Shown one piece after another: positions 41,895 to 50,560 of a stretch of DNA of 64,000 nucleotides. Origin of the DNA: Kribbella catacumbae DSM 19601 (GTDB taxonomy: Bacteria; Actinomycetota; Actinomycetes; Propionibacteriales; Kribbellaceae); assembly GCF_000372465.1 (NCBI RefSeq), contig NZ_AQUZ01000015.1:62001-126000 (forward strand), read 5' to 3'. The notes under the pieces were generated by a model. That model did not search any database. It worked only from the letters and a program-made list of their open reading frames with translations, and was not told the origin of the DNA. A program made the translations under genes and the position numbers. Numbering within the stretch: position 1 is the stretch's first letter; each line of letters starts with the position of its first letter.

Positions 41895-42473
41895 TCAGTT
41901 GCGGACGCGGAAGCGCAGGTGCAGGACTCGGTCGCCCTGGACGACCTCGTCGGGGTCCTCGAGCATGACCTGCTTCGAGAGCGAGCCGAAGTACCGCTTG
42001 CCCGTGCCGAACACCACCGGCACCACGTCGAGCGCAACCTCGTCGACGAGCCCGGCCGCGAAGATCTGCCCGCCGACGTCACCGGCCGCGATCGAGACGG
42101 TCCGGTCCCCGGCGAGTTCCTTGGCCAGGCGGACGGCATCGGTCACGTTGTCGACGAAGTGGAACGGCGCGTCCGCATCCCAGCCCTCGGGCGCAGTGCG
42201 ATGCGACACGACCACGCAGTGTTCCCCGGCGGGCGGCTTGCCTCCCCAGCCATTGGTCATGTCGAAGACGTGCCGGCCGACGATCAGCGCGCCGATCGCG
42301 TCCAGCTTCGGCCGGTAGTAGTCGTGGGACTGCTTGGTGACTAGCACCGACTCGTTCTCGTACAGCGGCGTGTCGCCGGTCCCGAACCAGTCGAACAGCG
42401 GTCCCACCTGGTCGTCGTCTGTCGCGATGAATCCGTCAACCGACACGATTGTCTGCATGATCACCTTGGTCAT
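41895..42473 (-). CDS. Dihydrofolate reductase/RibD C-terminal-fold protein
   Basis: The 192-residue protein begins MTKVIMQTIVSVDGFIA and has GALIVGRHVFDMTNGW, VVVSHRT and a C-terminal LRFRVRN strand; this is the RibD_C/DfrA-like NADPH-binding fold found in many stand-alone actinobacterial proteins. Role unknown, probably an NADPH reductase. ATG at 42471-42473 with GGGGG upstream. Not part of an operon with the AraC gene, although on the same strand. Confidence 0.82.
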   Translation of the reverse strand: MTKVIMQTIVSVDGFIATDDDQVGPLFDWFGTGDTPLYENESVLVTKQSHDYYRPKLDAIGALIVGRHVFDMTNGWGGKPPAGEHCVVVSHRTAPEGWDADAPFHFVDNVTDAVRLAKELAGDRTVSIAAGDVGGQIFAAGLVDEVALDVVPVVFGTGKRYFGSLSKQVMLEDPDEVVQGDRVLHLRFRVRN

Positions 42474-42531
42474 GCCCCCATCGTGACCTGTCATCGCGTG
42501 AGCTGGCTTGTAGAAAATCAAACCCCTGCGA

Positions 42532-43359
42532 TCAGACGGTCGGCAGCGGCCCGACGTCGAGCGCGCTGTCGGGATGCTCCGCGGCGAACCGGCGACGCAG
42601 CTCGAGGTACGCCGTTGGCGTGAGCCCAGTGAACTGCCGCAACTCATGGTTGAAATGCGGCTGGTCGTGATACCCGGCCCGATGCGCGACCTCGGCCCAG
42701 TCGACGTCGCAGCCCGGGTTGATCGACTTGACGACCTCGGCGAAGCGATACGTCCGCGCGAGACGCTTCGGCGTAATCCCCACCAAGTGCTTGAACCGCC
42801 CGGCGAGATGCGTGCTGCTGACACCGGCCGCCTCGGTCAGCCTCGCGACCGAGAGGCTGCCCGCACTCCGGAGGATCTGGCTGCTCGTCTCCCGCACCAG
42901 CCCAAGCCCAGCCACCGGCCTCAACTGATCCACGAGCGCGGCTTCGAAGATGTCCAGCATGGCCCCAACCGTCGCGGCACCATCGAGCCGATCAGCCAAC
43001 TCCTTGGCAGCAACACCCCAAACCGCCTCAACCGAAACCGGCACCCCAAGCAACGCCGCCGGTACGCCGGTCAGCGGCGCCAACCCCCATGGCTTGAGAT
43101 GCACGCCGACCGACCTGGTGTACCGCGGGTACTCGAAGGTCGTCCAACTCGTCGGCGTTGCCCAAACGCACCCATCCGCAAAGTCCTCAGTCCCACCCGG
43201 ATGAGTGACCCGAAACGGATCCCCGAGATTGATGATCACCAACGCCGAAGGCATCGGCGGAAGGGTGAACCGCGGATACGGCGGCGTACCGGCAAGGTAA
43301 TAGAGGTCATCCACAATGGCCGCCAACGAAGGCCGCGGCGCCCGCGCGACATACTCCAT
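42532..43359 (-). CDS. AraC-family regulator
   Basis: The 275-residue protein has an N-terminal cupin-like sensor domain and a C-terminal double HTH (VARLTEAAGVSSTHLAGRFKHLVG, DWAEVAHRAGYHDQPHFNHELRQFTGLTP). It probably controls nearby genes such as the RibD-like gene 58 bases downstream. Ligand unknown. Confidence 0.87.
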   Translation of the reverse strand: MEYVARAPRPSLAAIVDDLYYLAGTPPYPRFTLPPMPSALVIINLGDPFRVTHPGGTEDFADGCVWATPTSWTTFEYPRYTRSVGVHLKPWGLAPLTGVPAALLGVPVSVEAVWGVAAKELADRLDGAATVGAMLDIFEAALVDQLRPVAGLGLVRETSSQILRSAGSLSVARLTEAAGVSSTHLAGRFKHLVGITPKRLARTYRFAEVVKSINPGCDVDWAEVAHRAGYHDQPHFNHELRQFTGLTPTAYLELRRRFAAEHPDSALDVGPLPTV

Positions 43360-43451
43360 CCGCCAAGTATCACGGCACCACCACGCGAGCGTCGATGGCG
43401 CACAGCCCGCCCAAGGCCGATCCCGCCTCGCCGGTTGAGGAGGAAAAGCTC

Positions 43452-43976
43452 TTAGGTGGGTTCGACCGGTGGGTCTTCGGCGGTGGCGAGGGGGAGTTGG
43501 GACCAGGCGACGTCGTGCCAGGCGTTGTGTTTCCAGCCGATTTTTCGGTACGTGCCGATGGGTTCGAAGCCGAGCGCCGCGTGCAGGCCCTCGCTGGCTG
43601 GGTTGGGGAGGGTCATGCCGGCGACTGCTGTGCGATAGCCACGCGCCGTCAGCCGTTCGAAGAGGGCTTCATAAAGCGCGCGCCCTCCACCCGTACGCCG
43701 ACGCCCCGGCTCCAGATAGATGCTGACCTCACACGACCACCGGTACGCCGCCCGCGGTTTCATCTGTCCGCCGTACGCGTACCCGATGACGCACCCCTCG
43801 TCATCCTCGAGCACCAGCCACGCGTGCGTCCGTACCGATCGCGCGATGCGCTCGGCCATCTCGTCGACCGTCGGCGGGTCGAGTTCGAAGGTGATGGCGG
43901 TGTCGCGCACGTACGGCGCGTAGATCGCTGCGCAGGCCTCGGCATCCAGTTCCGAGGCATCCCGAATCTTTCCCAT
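43452..43976 (-). CDS. GNAT N-acetyltransferase, phosphinothricin-acetyltransferase-like
   Basis: The 174-residue protein matches the PAT/Bar subgroup: CAAIYAPYVRDTAITFE, the acetyl-CoA loop GGGRALYEAL (preceded by SIYLEPGRRRT), VAGMTLPNPASEGLHAALGF and KIGWKHNAWHDVAWSQ, which closes the family. These transfer acetyl from acetyl-CoA to small amines; phosphinothricin resistance is one family activity but is not shown here. Divergent from an XRE-cupin gene. Confidence 0.88.
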   Translation of the reverse strand: MGKIRDASELDAEACAAIYAPYVRDTAITFELDPPTVDEMAERIARSVRTHAWLVLEDDEGCVIGYAYGGQMKPRAAYRWSCEVSIYLEPGRRRTGGGRALYEALFERLTARGYRTAVAGMTLPNPASEGLHAALGFEPIGTYRKIGWKHNAWHDVAWSQLPLATAEDPPVEPT

Positions 43977-43996
43977 GCCACGATAGTAGCCACACA

Positions 43997-44012
43997 TGCC
44001 GCTATAGTGGCA
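43997..44012. promoter_or_regulatory. Palindrome over the -10 box of the XRE-cupin gene
   Basis: TGCCGCTATAGTGGCA is a near-perfect 16-base palindrome (one mismatched pair). It contains TATAGT (44003-44008), seven bases before the gene's ATG. An autorepressor site over a leaderless promoter is likely. Confidence 0.55.
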
Positions 44013-44015
44013 ACC

Positions 44016-44579
44016 ATGCAAGATCCGCTCTCCGCCTCGCTCGCCGCAACCCTGCAGTCCGCCCGGCTCGGCCGCGACCTGTCGGTCAACGCGCTCGCCG
44101 ACCGCTCCGGCGTCTCCCGGGCGATGATCGGCAAGATCGAACGCGGCGAGGCCCAGCCGACCGCAGTGCTGCTCGGCCGGCTGTCCGGCGCGCTCGGGTT
44201 GACCCTGTCGGAGCTGGTCGCGCGCGCCGAAGGAGGCACCGGCGAGCTCCTCCGTCGCACTGTGGACCAGCCCAGCTGGACCGACCCAGCGACCGGCTAC
44301 CGGCGCCGCGCGATCTCGCCCGCCGCCGAAGGTCCGCTGGAGCTCGTCGAGGTCGAGCTCCCACCAGGCGCCTCGGTCTCCTACCCGGCCGACGCCTATA
44401 TCTTCAAATATCAGCAGATCTGGGTCCTCGAAGGCGACCTGCATTTCCGCGAGGGCGAAGTACTGCACCAACTAGCCACCGGCGACTGCCTCCAACTCGG
44501 CGCCCCCGCACCCTGCACCTTCATCAACCCGACAGCCACCGCCTGCCGCTATCTGGTCGCACTGGTCAAAGGCCGCTGA
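44016..44579 (+). CDS. XRE-family regulator with C-terminal cupin
   Basis: The 187-residue protein has an N-terminal HTH (SVNALADRSGVSRAMIGKIERGEAQPTAVLLGRL, residues about 20-60) and a C-terminal cupin domain (ELPPGASVSYPADA, VLEGDLHFREGE). This pattern represses small amine- or sugar-related genes in many bacteria. The ATG lies directly after TATAGT plus seven bases, so the mRNA is probably leaderless. It may regulate the divergent GNAT gene. Its 3' end overlaps the convergent FAD-monooxygenase gene by 31 bases. Confidence 0.88.
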   Translation: MQDPLSASLAATLQSARLGRDLSVNALADRSGVSRAMIGKIERGEAQPTAVLLGRLSGALGLTLSELVARAEGGTGELLRRTVDQPSWTDPATGYRRRAISPAAEGPLELVEVELPPGASVSYPADAYIFKYQQIWVLEGDLHFREGEVLHQLATGDCLQLGAPAPCTFINPTATACRYLVALVKGR

Positions 44580-46108
44580 GCCGGTACTCCGAACCAACGG
44601 CCGGCAGCAGCTCGCAATCCCTCCCGCTCCGCGGCACCAACTCCCTCCGCAGCCCAGGCGACATACCCATCCGGCCTGAGCAACAACGCCATCGGCACCC
44701 CGGCGGTTTCGGTGCTCCCGGCAACCACCTCGATGCGATCAGCAAACTCATCGCCGAACTGGGCAGCAAACGACGAGTCCGGCGAGAAGTCGAGCAGCAA
44801 CGGACGTGCCGCCCGCGTCACCGAGGCCAGCCGCACCGGCCCGGCGCCGCGATCGAGCACCAGGTCCGGCGCCCACCGCCCGACCAGCGGATGCGCGCCC
44901 TCGTAGTACCGGATGTCGGCGCCCGACATCAGGTCGGCGAGGTGCTGCACGTTCCGCGGATTCCCGAGCAGCTCCGTGAACAGCTCGCGCAAAGCCGTCA
45001 CCTCGCTGCCGGGTGCGATGAGCGCGGACTGCGCCTGCGTGTGCATGACGACCCGCTGCCCGACCGGCCGGCGTTCAGCCTCATAGCTGTCGAGCAACCC
45101 GGCCGGCGCCCAGCCCTGGATCTCGGCCGCGAGCTTCCAGCCGAGGTTGACGACGTCCTGCAGGCCGAGGTTCAGCCCGGGTCCGCCGACCGCCGAGTGC
45201 ACGTGCGCCGCGTCCCCGACCAGCAAGACCCTGCCCTCGCGGAACCGGTCGGCCAGCCGACTGTTGCCTCCGGCAACTCGCCTGAGCACGTGCGGACCAC
45301 TTCCTTCGGCAGGCGAGAGCGGCAGTTCCACTCCGAGCACGCGCTGAGCGCTCGCCTGGACCTCTGCCAAGGTCACCGGCCCTTCCGAAGGCTCGTCCCA
45401 CTCCATGGTGCTCACCGCCGGCGCCCGACCGGGGAAGGGCGCGAAGACGAACACCCCATGCTCGGTGCGTTGATGACTGAACGGCGGGATCGTTCCGTAG
45501 CCGGGTACGGTCAACGCGAGCGTCGCCGGGTCGACCCAACCGTCCGGCACGGTCACGCTCGCAGTACGGGAGACCAGGTTGTCTCGAGTGACGCCGGGGA
45601 AGTCGATGCCGACGAGTTTGCGGGTTAAGCTGCGGCCACCGTCGGCGCCGACGAAGTACCGGGCCTGCAGTTCGTAGCTGCCGTCCGGTCCGGCGATCTG
45701 AGCAGTGATCGCGTCGGAGGTTTGCGAGAGTCCGGTCAGCTCGTGCCCGCGGCGGATCTCGACGCCGAGTTCGAGAGCGCGCTCCTGGAGCACTTCCTCG
45801 ATCCGGACCTGCGGCACTCCGAGCAGGTAGAGCGGATTGTCATCGAGTAGATCGAGGCGCAGCGGCAATGCCCCGAAGACGAACCCAGCAGCAGGTTCAG
45901 GCGGACCAGCCTTGCCTGCCAGCGGCTCGTACAGTCCGCGGCGGTCGAGCATCCGGACGACCTGGCCGACCAGGCCATTGGCCCGCGGTTCCGTACTGCG
46001 CTCCGGCAGCTTCTCCAGCACGATCGGGCGCAAGCCGGCCAGCCGAAGCTCGCAGGCAAGCATCAGCCCATTCGGTCCAGCACCGGCGATCACGACGTCT
46101 TGCAGCAT
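44549..46108 (-). CDS. FAD-dependent aromatic monooxygenase (PheA/TfdB/rifampicin-type)
   Basis: The 519-residue group A flavoprotein has an N-terminal FAD motif (VVIAGAGPNGLMLACEL), the DG-like FVGADGGRSLTRKLVG motif and GDAAHVHSAVGGPGLNLGLQD at the ribose site. Family members hydroxylate phenols, polyketides or rifamycins, so both catabolism and resistance are possible. ATG at 46106-46108 after GGAAGGA. Transcribed in the same direction as the TetR gene upstream, 77 bases apart, so that regulator may control it. Confidence 0.88.
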   Translation of the reverse strand: MLQDVVIAGAGPNGLMLACELRLAGLRPIVLEKLPERSTEPRANGLVGQVVRMLDRRGLYEPLAGKAGPPEPAAGFVFGALPLRLDLLDDNPLYLLGVPQVRIEEVLQERALELGVEIRRGHELTGLSQTSDAITAQIAGPDGSYELQARYFVGADGGRSLTRKLVGIDFPGVTRDNLVSRTASVTVPDGWVDPATLALTVPGYGTIPPFSHQRTEHGVFVFAPFPGRAPAVSTMEWDEPSEGPVTLAEVQASAQRVLGVELPLSPAEGSGPHVLRRVAGGNSRLADRFREGRVLLVGDAAHVHSAVGGPGLNLGLQDVVNLGWKLAAEIQGWAPAGLLDSYEAERRPVGQRVVMHTQAQSALIAPGSEVTALRELFTELLGNPRNVQHLADLMSGADIRYYEGAHPLVGRWAPDLVLDRGAGPVRLASVTRAARPLLLDFSPDSSFAAQFGDEFADRIEVVAGSTETAGVPMALLLRPDGYVAWAAEGVGAAEREGLRAAAGRWFGVPAQRPLTSATR

Positions 46109-46185
46109 GAGCAGTGTCCTTCCAGTCGGTTTTCGGGCGTGACTCATCGCCCCGGGAACTTCCCGGGGATTCGTTCAAGGGGAGA

Positions 46186-46797
46186 TCAGCCGGGCTCGGG
46201 CAGCCCGGCCTCGACCCGGTCGAGCGCTTCGGCCAGCAGGTCCTGCATCGATCGGGGCGGATCCGCCCGGAGCCACTCCGCCATCGCCGCCTCGGTCGCC
46301 GCCCCGACGACGGCTGCGACCAGTTGGGGATACAGGCCTTGGGTCTTCGTCCGATCGGCGATCGCCGCGACCAGTTCCTCGCCGGCGGCTGCGTTCGCCT
46401 TGGCCAGCGCACCCTGCAGCGCGGGCTCGGTGATCATCAACTGGACACCGGCAAGCCACTGCCCATCCGGCTTCTGCTTCCCGCCATGCCCTTCCTCGCC
46501 GAGCGGGAACTGACCCTCGATCGCGGCGCGGATCGCCTCCCAAAGCGACTCCTCGGCCGGGCGGGCGCGGAGCTCGCCGGCGACTCGCAGTACGCGTTCG
46601 ACGTGCCGGGCGGCGATCGCCTCGGCCTTGCTGGAGAAGTAGTTCCGGAACGTGCGCAGCGAGACCCCGGCCTCGGCGGCGATGTCCTCCACCCGCACGT
46701 TGTCGAATCCACGCTCGACCGTCAGCCGGACCGCCGCCCAGCTCAGCGCGATCCGGGTCTCCTGCTTCTTGCGCTCCCGCAGCCCTGCCGTCTCCAT
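46186..46797 (-). CDS. TetR-family regulator
   Basis: The protein of about 203 residues has an N-terminal HTH (RVEDIAAEAGVSLRTFRNYFSSKAEAI) and a C-terminal ligand domain. ATG at 46795-46797 is preferred over a GTG six bases further up. It directly precedes the monooxygenase gene on the same strand and is divergent from the TerC gene; GCAAAAATTGC (46811-46821), a near palindrome 14 bases upstream, is a candidate operator. Confidence 0.87.
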   Translation of the reverse strand: METAGLRERKKQETRIALSWAAVRLTVERGFDNVRVEDIAAEAGVSLRTFRNYFSSKAEAIAARHVERVLRVAGELRARPAEESLWEAIRAAIEGQFPLGEEGHGGKQKPDGQWLAGVQLMITEPALQGALAKANAAAGEELVAAIADRTKTQGLYPQLVAAVVGAATEAAMAEWLRADPPRSMQDLLAEALDRVEAGLPEPG

Positions 46798-46937
46798 GAC
46801 CACGACGGTAGCAAAAATTGCCCAAAGTGCAAAGATGCCTTTTCGGCAAATTCTCAGCTGATGTCGTTCGGCGACACGGCCGGGCAGCCGTGGTTGGCTG
46901 GGCGACGACGCTCAGCCCCTCGCGATCGGAACCGCTG

Positions 46938-48125
46938 ATGACCGTGTCCCCGCTGGTCTGGATCCTGACGGTGGCGGGAATCCTCGCCCTGCTCGCCTTC
47001 GACTACTTCTTCCACGTCCGCAGCGCGCACGTACCGACGCTGCGCGAGGCGGCCCTGTGGTCCAGCGTGTACGTCGGGATCGCGCTGCTCTTCGGGCTCG
47101 GCACGTTGATCATCGGCGGCGGCGCGATGGGTTCGGAGTACTTCGCGGGCTACATCACCGAGAAGGCCCTGTCGGTCGACAACCTGTTCGTCTTCCTGAT
47201 CATCATCACGAGCTTCCGGGTCCCGCGGGAGAACCAGCAGAAGGTGCTGCTGGCCGGCATCGTCATGTCGTTGATCGCCCGGGCCGGCTTCATCTTCCTC
47301 GGCTCGGCACTGCTCAACACCTTCGCCTGGGTCTTCTACCTGTTCGGGGTGGCCCTGCTGCTGACCGCCGGCAACATGCTCAAGCCGTCGACCGAGGAGT
47401 CGCACTCGGCGCAGAACGTGGTGGTCCGGCTGGCCCGGCGACTGTTCCCGACCACCGAGAACTTCGACGGCGACCGGCTGATCACCGTCCAGGACGGCCG
47501 CCGGATGATGACCCCGATGTTGCTGGTGATGGTGGCGATCGGCGGTACCGACCTGATGTTCGCGCTGGACTCGATCCCGGCCATCTTCGGGCTGACCCAG
47601 AACGTCTTCATCGTCTTCACCGCGACCGCGTTCAGTCTGCTCGGCCTGCGCCAGCTGTACTTCCTGCTCGACGGCCTGCTGGACCGGCTGATCTACCTGT
47701 CCTTCGGGCTCGCCACCATCCTCGCCTTCATCGGCGCCAAGCTGATCCTGCACGCCCTGCACGAGAACAACCTGCCGTTCATCAACGGCGGCGAGCACAT
47801 CGAGGTGACCGAGATCAGCACCGGCCTGTCGCTGGTCGTCATCTTGGTGGTGCTGGTGGTCACCGTCCTCGCGTCGCTGTTCAGCACCCGCGGCCGGACC
47901 CAGACAGCGATGGCCAACGTACGCCGTGACGCGCTCGCCTACCTGGACGCGGAGTACACCAACGACCCGGCCGAGCGCGAGCGGATCTTCCGCCGGCTGG
48001 AGGTCTCCCGCGACCACATCATTGCCCTCGGCCCCAAAGCGAAGCAGATCGTGAAGAACGAGCCCGAGCTGATGGAGCTGTGCGCCCGGGTCGTCGAGAG
48101 CCGCCAGGCAAGTTCGAACGCCTGA
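46938..48125 (+). CDS. TerC-family integral membrane protein
   Basis: The 395-residue protein has about seven to nine spans and TerC signatures: EYFAGYITEKALSVDNLFVF, NTFAWVFYLFG, MVAIGGTDLMFALDSIPAI (acidic metal-binding residues in the membrane). TerC/Alx proteins are linked to Mn export, pH stress or tellurite, and some help metalate secreted proteins. A cytosolic C-terminal tail of about 75 residues is present. No yybP-ykoY riboswitch is visible in the 140-base upstream region. Confidence 0.92.
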   Translation: MTVSPLVWILTVAGILALLAFDYFFHVRSAHVPTLREAALWSSVYVGIALLFGLGTLIIGGGAMGSEYFAGYITEKALSVDNLFVFLIIITSFRVPRENQQKVLLAGIVMSLIARAGFIFLGSALLNTFAWVFYLFGVALLLTAGNMLKPSTEESHSAQNVVVRLARRLFPTTENFDGDRLITVQDGRRMMTPMLLVMVAIGGTDLMFALDSIPAIFGLTQNVFIVFTATAFSLLGLRQLYFLLDGLLDRLIYLSFGLATILAFIGAKLILHALHENNLPFINGGEHIEVTEISTGLSLVVILVVLVVTVLASLFSTRGRTQTAMANVRRDALAYLDAEYTNDPAERERIFRRLEVSRDHIIALGPKAKQIVKNEPELMELCARVVESRQASSNA

Positions 48126-48142
48126 CTCAGTCCGTACTGCAC

Positions 48143-48625
48143 TCAGTCCGTATTTCGAAGGCGATCCTGATGCCGCCGGGCCTTCAACCGGTTGCCACAC
48201 GTTGACATCGAGCACCAGCGACGGGCGTTCGCCTTGCTCCGGTCGATGAGGAAAAGGGTGCACTCGGCATCGTTCTCGCACGGCCGCAACCGACCCTGGA
48301 CCTGAGCCCACGCGAGCACCGCCCGGGCCGCGAAACGGGCGCCTTCCACCTTCCACTCCACGCCGGACTCCCCGGCCACGGGGACCTGCCGCACGCCATC
48401 GAGGAACCGCTGCAGACTGGCCGCCGGTTGCTCGTCCCGTACTACGCCGGCGATGGCGTCGCGGATCTCGCGCGCGGCCGTCGGCGTACCGGGGATGCCG
48501 TGCGCTCGCAGCCAGCCGGATGCGCCCGCGCCGCGCAGTTCATCGGTCGGTACGCCGTCGACGATCGGCGCCGAGTTGAGCAGCTCGAGTAGTACTGCAT
48601 CATTGGACATAACCCCATTAGCCAT
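48143..48625 (-). CDS. CGNR zinc-finger (ABATE-type) regulator
   Basis: The 160-residue protein ends in the CGNR treble-clef zinc finger: LRPCENDAECTLFLID, RRWCSMSTCGNRLKARRH. These are stress-linked transcription factors in actinobacteria. TAACCT lies six bases before the ATG (48625), so the mRNA could be leaderless. An inverted repeat between it and the divergent hydrolase gene is a candidate site for it. Confidence 0.88.
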   Translation of the reverse strand: MANGVMSNDAVLLELLNSAPIVDGVPTDELRGAGASGWLRAHGIPGTPTAAREIRDAIAGVVRDEQPAASLQRFLDGVRQVPVAGESGVEWKVEGARFAARAVLAWAQVQGRLRPCENDAECTLFLIDRSKANARRWCSMSTCGNRLKARRHQDRLRNTD

Positions 48626-48632
48626 GTTGACA

Positions 48633-48669
48633 GGTTACACCGGCAGGGTGTTTGCTGTGTCTTGTAACC
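48633..48669. promoter_or_regulatory. GGTTACA/TGTAACC inverted repeat, CGNR/hydrolase region
   Basis: GGTTACA (48633-48639) and TGTAACC (48663-48669) are exactly complementary, 23 bases apart. The left half overlaps the leaderless -10 of the CGNR gene. Autoregulation and control of the divergent hydrolase are inferred. Confidence 0.45.
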
Positions 48670-48696
48670 AGATAAAACTTTCAAAGGGGTTAGACG

Positions 48697-49560
48697 ATGA
48701 CCGTTCATCACCGGACTGTCGAGGTCGGCGGACACCAGCTCTTCTACCGCGAGGCAGGCCCGTCCGACGCGCCGACCCTGCTGCTCCTGCACGGGTTTCC
48801 GACCAGCTCGCACATGTTCCGCGACTTGATTCCGCTGCTCGAGGACCGGTATCACCTGGTCGCGCCCGACCACCTCGGCTTCGGCTACTCGGCGATGCCG
48901 TCGGCTGACGACTTCGAGTACAGCTTCGCCGCGCTGGCCGCCTTGACGACCGCCTTCACCGAGAAGCTCGGCCTGACGCAGTACGCGGTCTATGTGCAGG
49001 ACTACGGCGCGCCGATCGCCTGGCGGATGGCGCTGGAGCACCCGGAGCGGATCACGGCGATCATCACCCAGAACGGGAACGCCTACGAGGACGGGTACGT
49101 CGAGGCCATGTGGGCCGACGTCGTCGCGTACGACGCCAACCCGACACCGGAGACCGCCGATGCAGCCGCAGGGCCGCAGAGCACGGCATTGGTGAAGTGG
49201 GCGTATCAGCACGGCGTACCGGATCAGAGCCTGCTCAGCCCGGATGCATGGCAGCACGACCTGTCGCTGCTCGCGCGGCCGGGCGCCGAGCAGGTGCAGC
49301 TCGATCTGGTCCGCACCTATCTCGACAACTTCAAGCTGTACCCGAAGTTCCAGGAGTACTTCCGGACCAGTCAGGTCCCGCTGCTCGCGGCCTGGGGTGC
49401 GAACGACGAGATCTTCCCGGCAGCCGGCGCCAAGGCCTTCCAGCGCGACCTTCCCGACGCGGAGATCCACCTACTGGACGCGGGCCACTTCGCCCTGGAA
49501 TCCAACGCCCCCGAGATCGCCACCCTGATCAGGGACTTCCTGGGACGCAAGCTGGCCTGA
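48697..49560 (+). CDS. Alpha/beta hydrolase with aspartate nucleophile (epoxide hydrolase/haloalkane dehalogenase-like)
   Basis: The 287-residue protein has HGFPTSSHM (oxyanion region), a nucleophile elbow VQDYGAPIAW with Asp, the acid in WGANDEIF and the His in AGHFALE. Asp nucleophiles are typical of epoxide hydrolases and haloalkane dehalogenases. The residue after Asp is Tyr rather than the Trp that stabilises halide, and HGF replaces HGN, so dehalogenation is doubtful. TAAC/GGGG signals stand upstream of the ATG at 48697. Confidence 0.82.
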   Translation: MTVHHRTVEVGGHQLFYREAGPSDAPTLLLLHGFPTSSHMFRDLIPLLEDRYHLVAPDHLGFGYSAMPSADDFEYSFAALAALTTAFTEKLGLTQYAVYVQDYGAPIAWRMALEHPERITAIITQNGNAYEDGYVEAMWADVVAYDANPTPETADAAAGPQSTALVKWAYQHGVPDQSLLSPDAWQHDLSLLARPGAEQVQLDLVRTYLDNFKLYPKFQEYFRTSQVPLLAAWGANDEIFPAAGAKAFQRDLPDAEIHLLDAGHFALESNAPEIATLIRDFLGRKLA

Positions 49561-49565
49561 GCACC

Positions 49566-49665
49566 CACCCACCTGATCATTCGCCCCCTTTTGACCCTCG
49601 CAACCTGCGCACAGCACCGAACGGTCTGCTGGAGGGTCAAAAGGGGGCGAATGATCAGGTGGGTG
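49566..49665. repeat. 34-bp perfect inverted repeat (element B)
   Basis: Arms at 49566-49599 and 49632-49665 match exactly over 34 bases with a 32-base loop. Core ATTCGCCCCCTTTTGACCCT is closely related to the element at 23222. It lies between two plus-strand genes. Confidence 0.92.
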
Positions 49666-49689
49666 AGGTCTCGTAGGGTGGGGCTGGTG

Positions 49690-50550
49690 ATGGAGAGGGT
49701 GGCTGTGGCGCAGCGGATCAGTAGTCGGAATGCCCGCTTTCAGGTGTGGCAGGCGTTGCTGGGCAACCGGAACAAGCGGTTGCGGGCCGGGGAGTTCCTC
49801 GTCCAGGGCGTCCGGCCGATCAACCTGGCGGTCGAGCACGGCTGGACCGTGCGGACGCTGATCCACGACTCGGAGCGGCCGTTGTCGCGCTGGGCGGCCG
49901 AGCTGCTTCAGGGGCAGCGCGGGGCCGAGCGGGTGAGCATGGCGCCGGAGTTGCTCGCCGAGCTGGGCGAGAAGGACGAGACGCCACCCGAGCTGATCGC
50001 CGTCGTGGAGATGCCGGCCGACGACCTCGAGCGGATCAAGGTTGGCCCGGACTTCCTCGGCGTCGTGTTCGACCGGCCGACCGGTCCGGGCAACATCGGC
50101 TCGATCATCCGCTCCGCCGATGCCTTTGGCGCCGACGGGCTGATCGTCACCGGGCACGCCGCAGACATCTACGACCCGAAGGCGGTTCGGGCCAGCACGG
50201 GATCGCTGTTCGCAGTACCGGCTGTGCGGGTGCCGTCGCAGCGGGAGGTGATGGCGTGGGTCGAGCAGCAGCGTGCCGGCGGTACGCCGATAGTCGTGGT
50301 CGGCACCGATGAGAAGGGTGAGGCCGACATCTACGACTTCGACCTGACCCGCCCGACGCTGCTGCTGATCGGCAACGAGACCTCCGGCCTGAGCACCGCC
50401 TGGAAGGAACTGGCCGACCACCTTCTCCGAATCCCGATGACCGGCTCCGCCAGTTCCCTCAACGCAGCCAACGCCGCGACCACAATCCTCTACGAAACCT
50501 CCCGCCAGCGTGCCCATTCCTTCAAGACTGGCGGCTCCGGCGGCGCCTAA
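49690..50550 (+). CDS. SpoU/TrmH-family RNA 2'-O-methyltransferase
   Basis: About 286 residues. The N-terminal substrate-binding domain (RAGEFLVQGVRPINLAVEHG) is followed by a SPOUT domain with the motifs RPTGPGNIGSIIRSADAFG (motif 1), LLIGNETSGLS (motif 2) and IPMTGSASSLNAANAATTIL (motif 3). It methylates a ribose in tRNA or rRNA; the target is not deducible. The ATG at 49690 is the best start; a GTG 12 bases later is possible. Confidence 0.92.
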   Translation: MERVAVAQRISSRNARFQVWQALLGNRNKRLRAGEFLVQGVRPINLAVEHGWTVRTLIHDSERPLSRWAAELLQGQRGAERVSMAPELLAELGEKDETPPELIAVVEMPADDLERIKVGPDFLGVVFDRPTGPGNIGSIIRSADAFGADGLIVTGHAADIYDPKAVRASTGSLFAVPAVRVPSQREVMAWVEQQRAGGTPIVVVGTDEKGEADIYDFDLTRPTLLLIGNETSGLSTAWKELADHLLRIPMTGSASSLNAANAATTILYETSRQRAHSFKTGGSGGA

Positions 50551-50560
50551 CGTCGCCATC

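Noticed and set aside
46798..46937. yybP-ykoY manganese riboswitch upstream of TerC
   Set aside because: The conserved motifs are not present in this 140-base interval.
46854..48356. 500-residue minus-strand open frame across TerC
   Set aside because: TerC signatures are unmistakable on the plus strand; the antisense frame is low complexity.
48697..49560. Haloalkane dehalogenase call
   Set aside because: The nucleophile Asp is there, but the halide-stabilising residues next to it (Trp, Asn) are replaced by Tyr and Phe.
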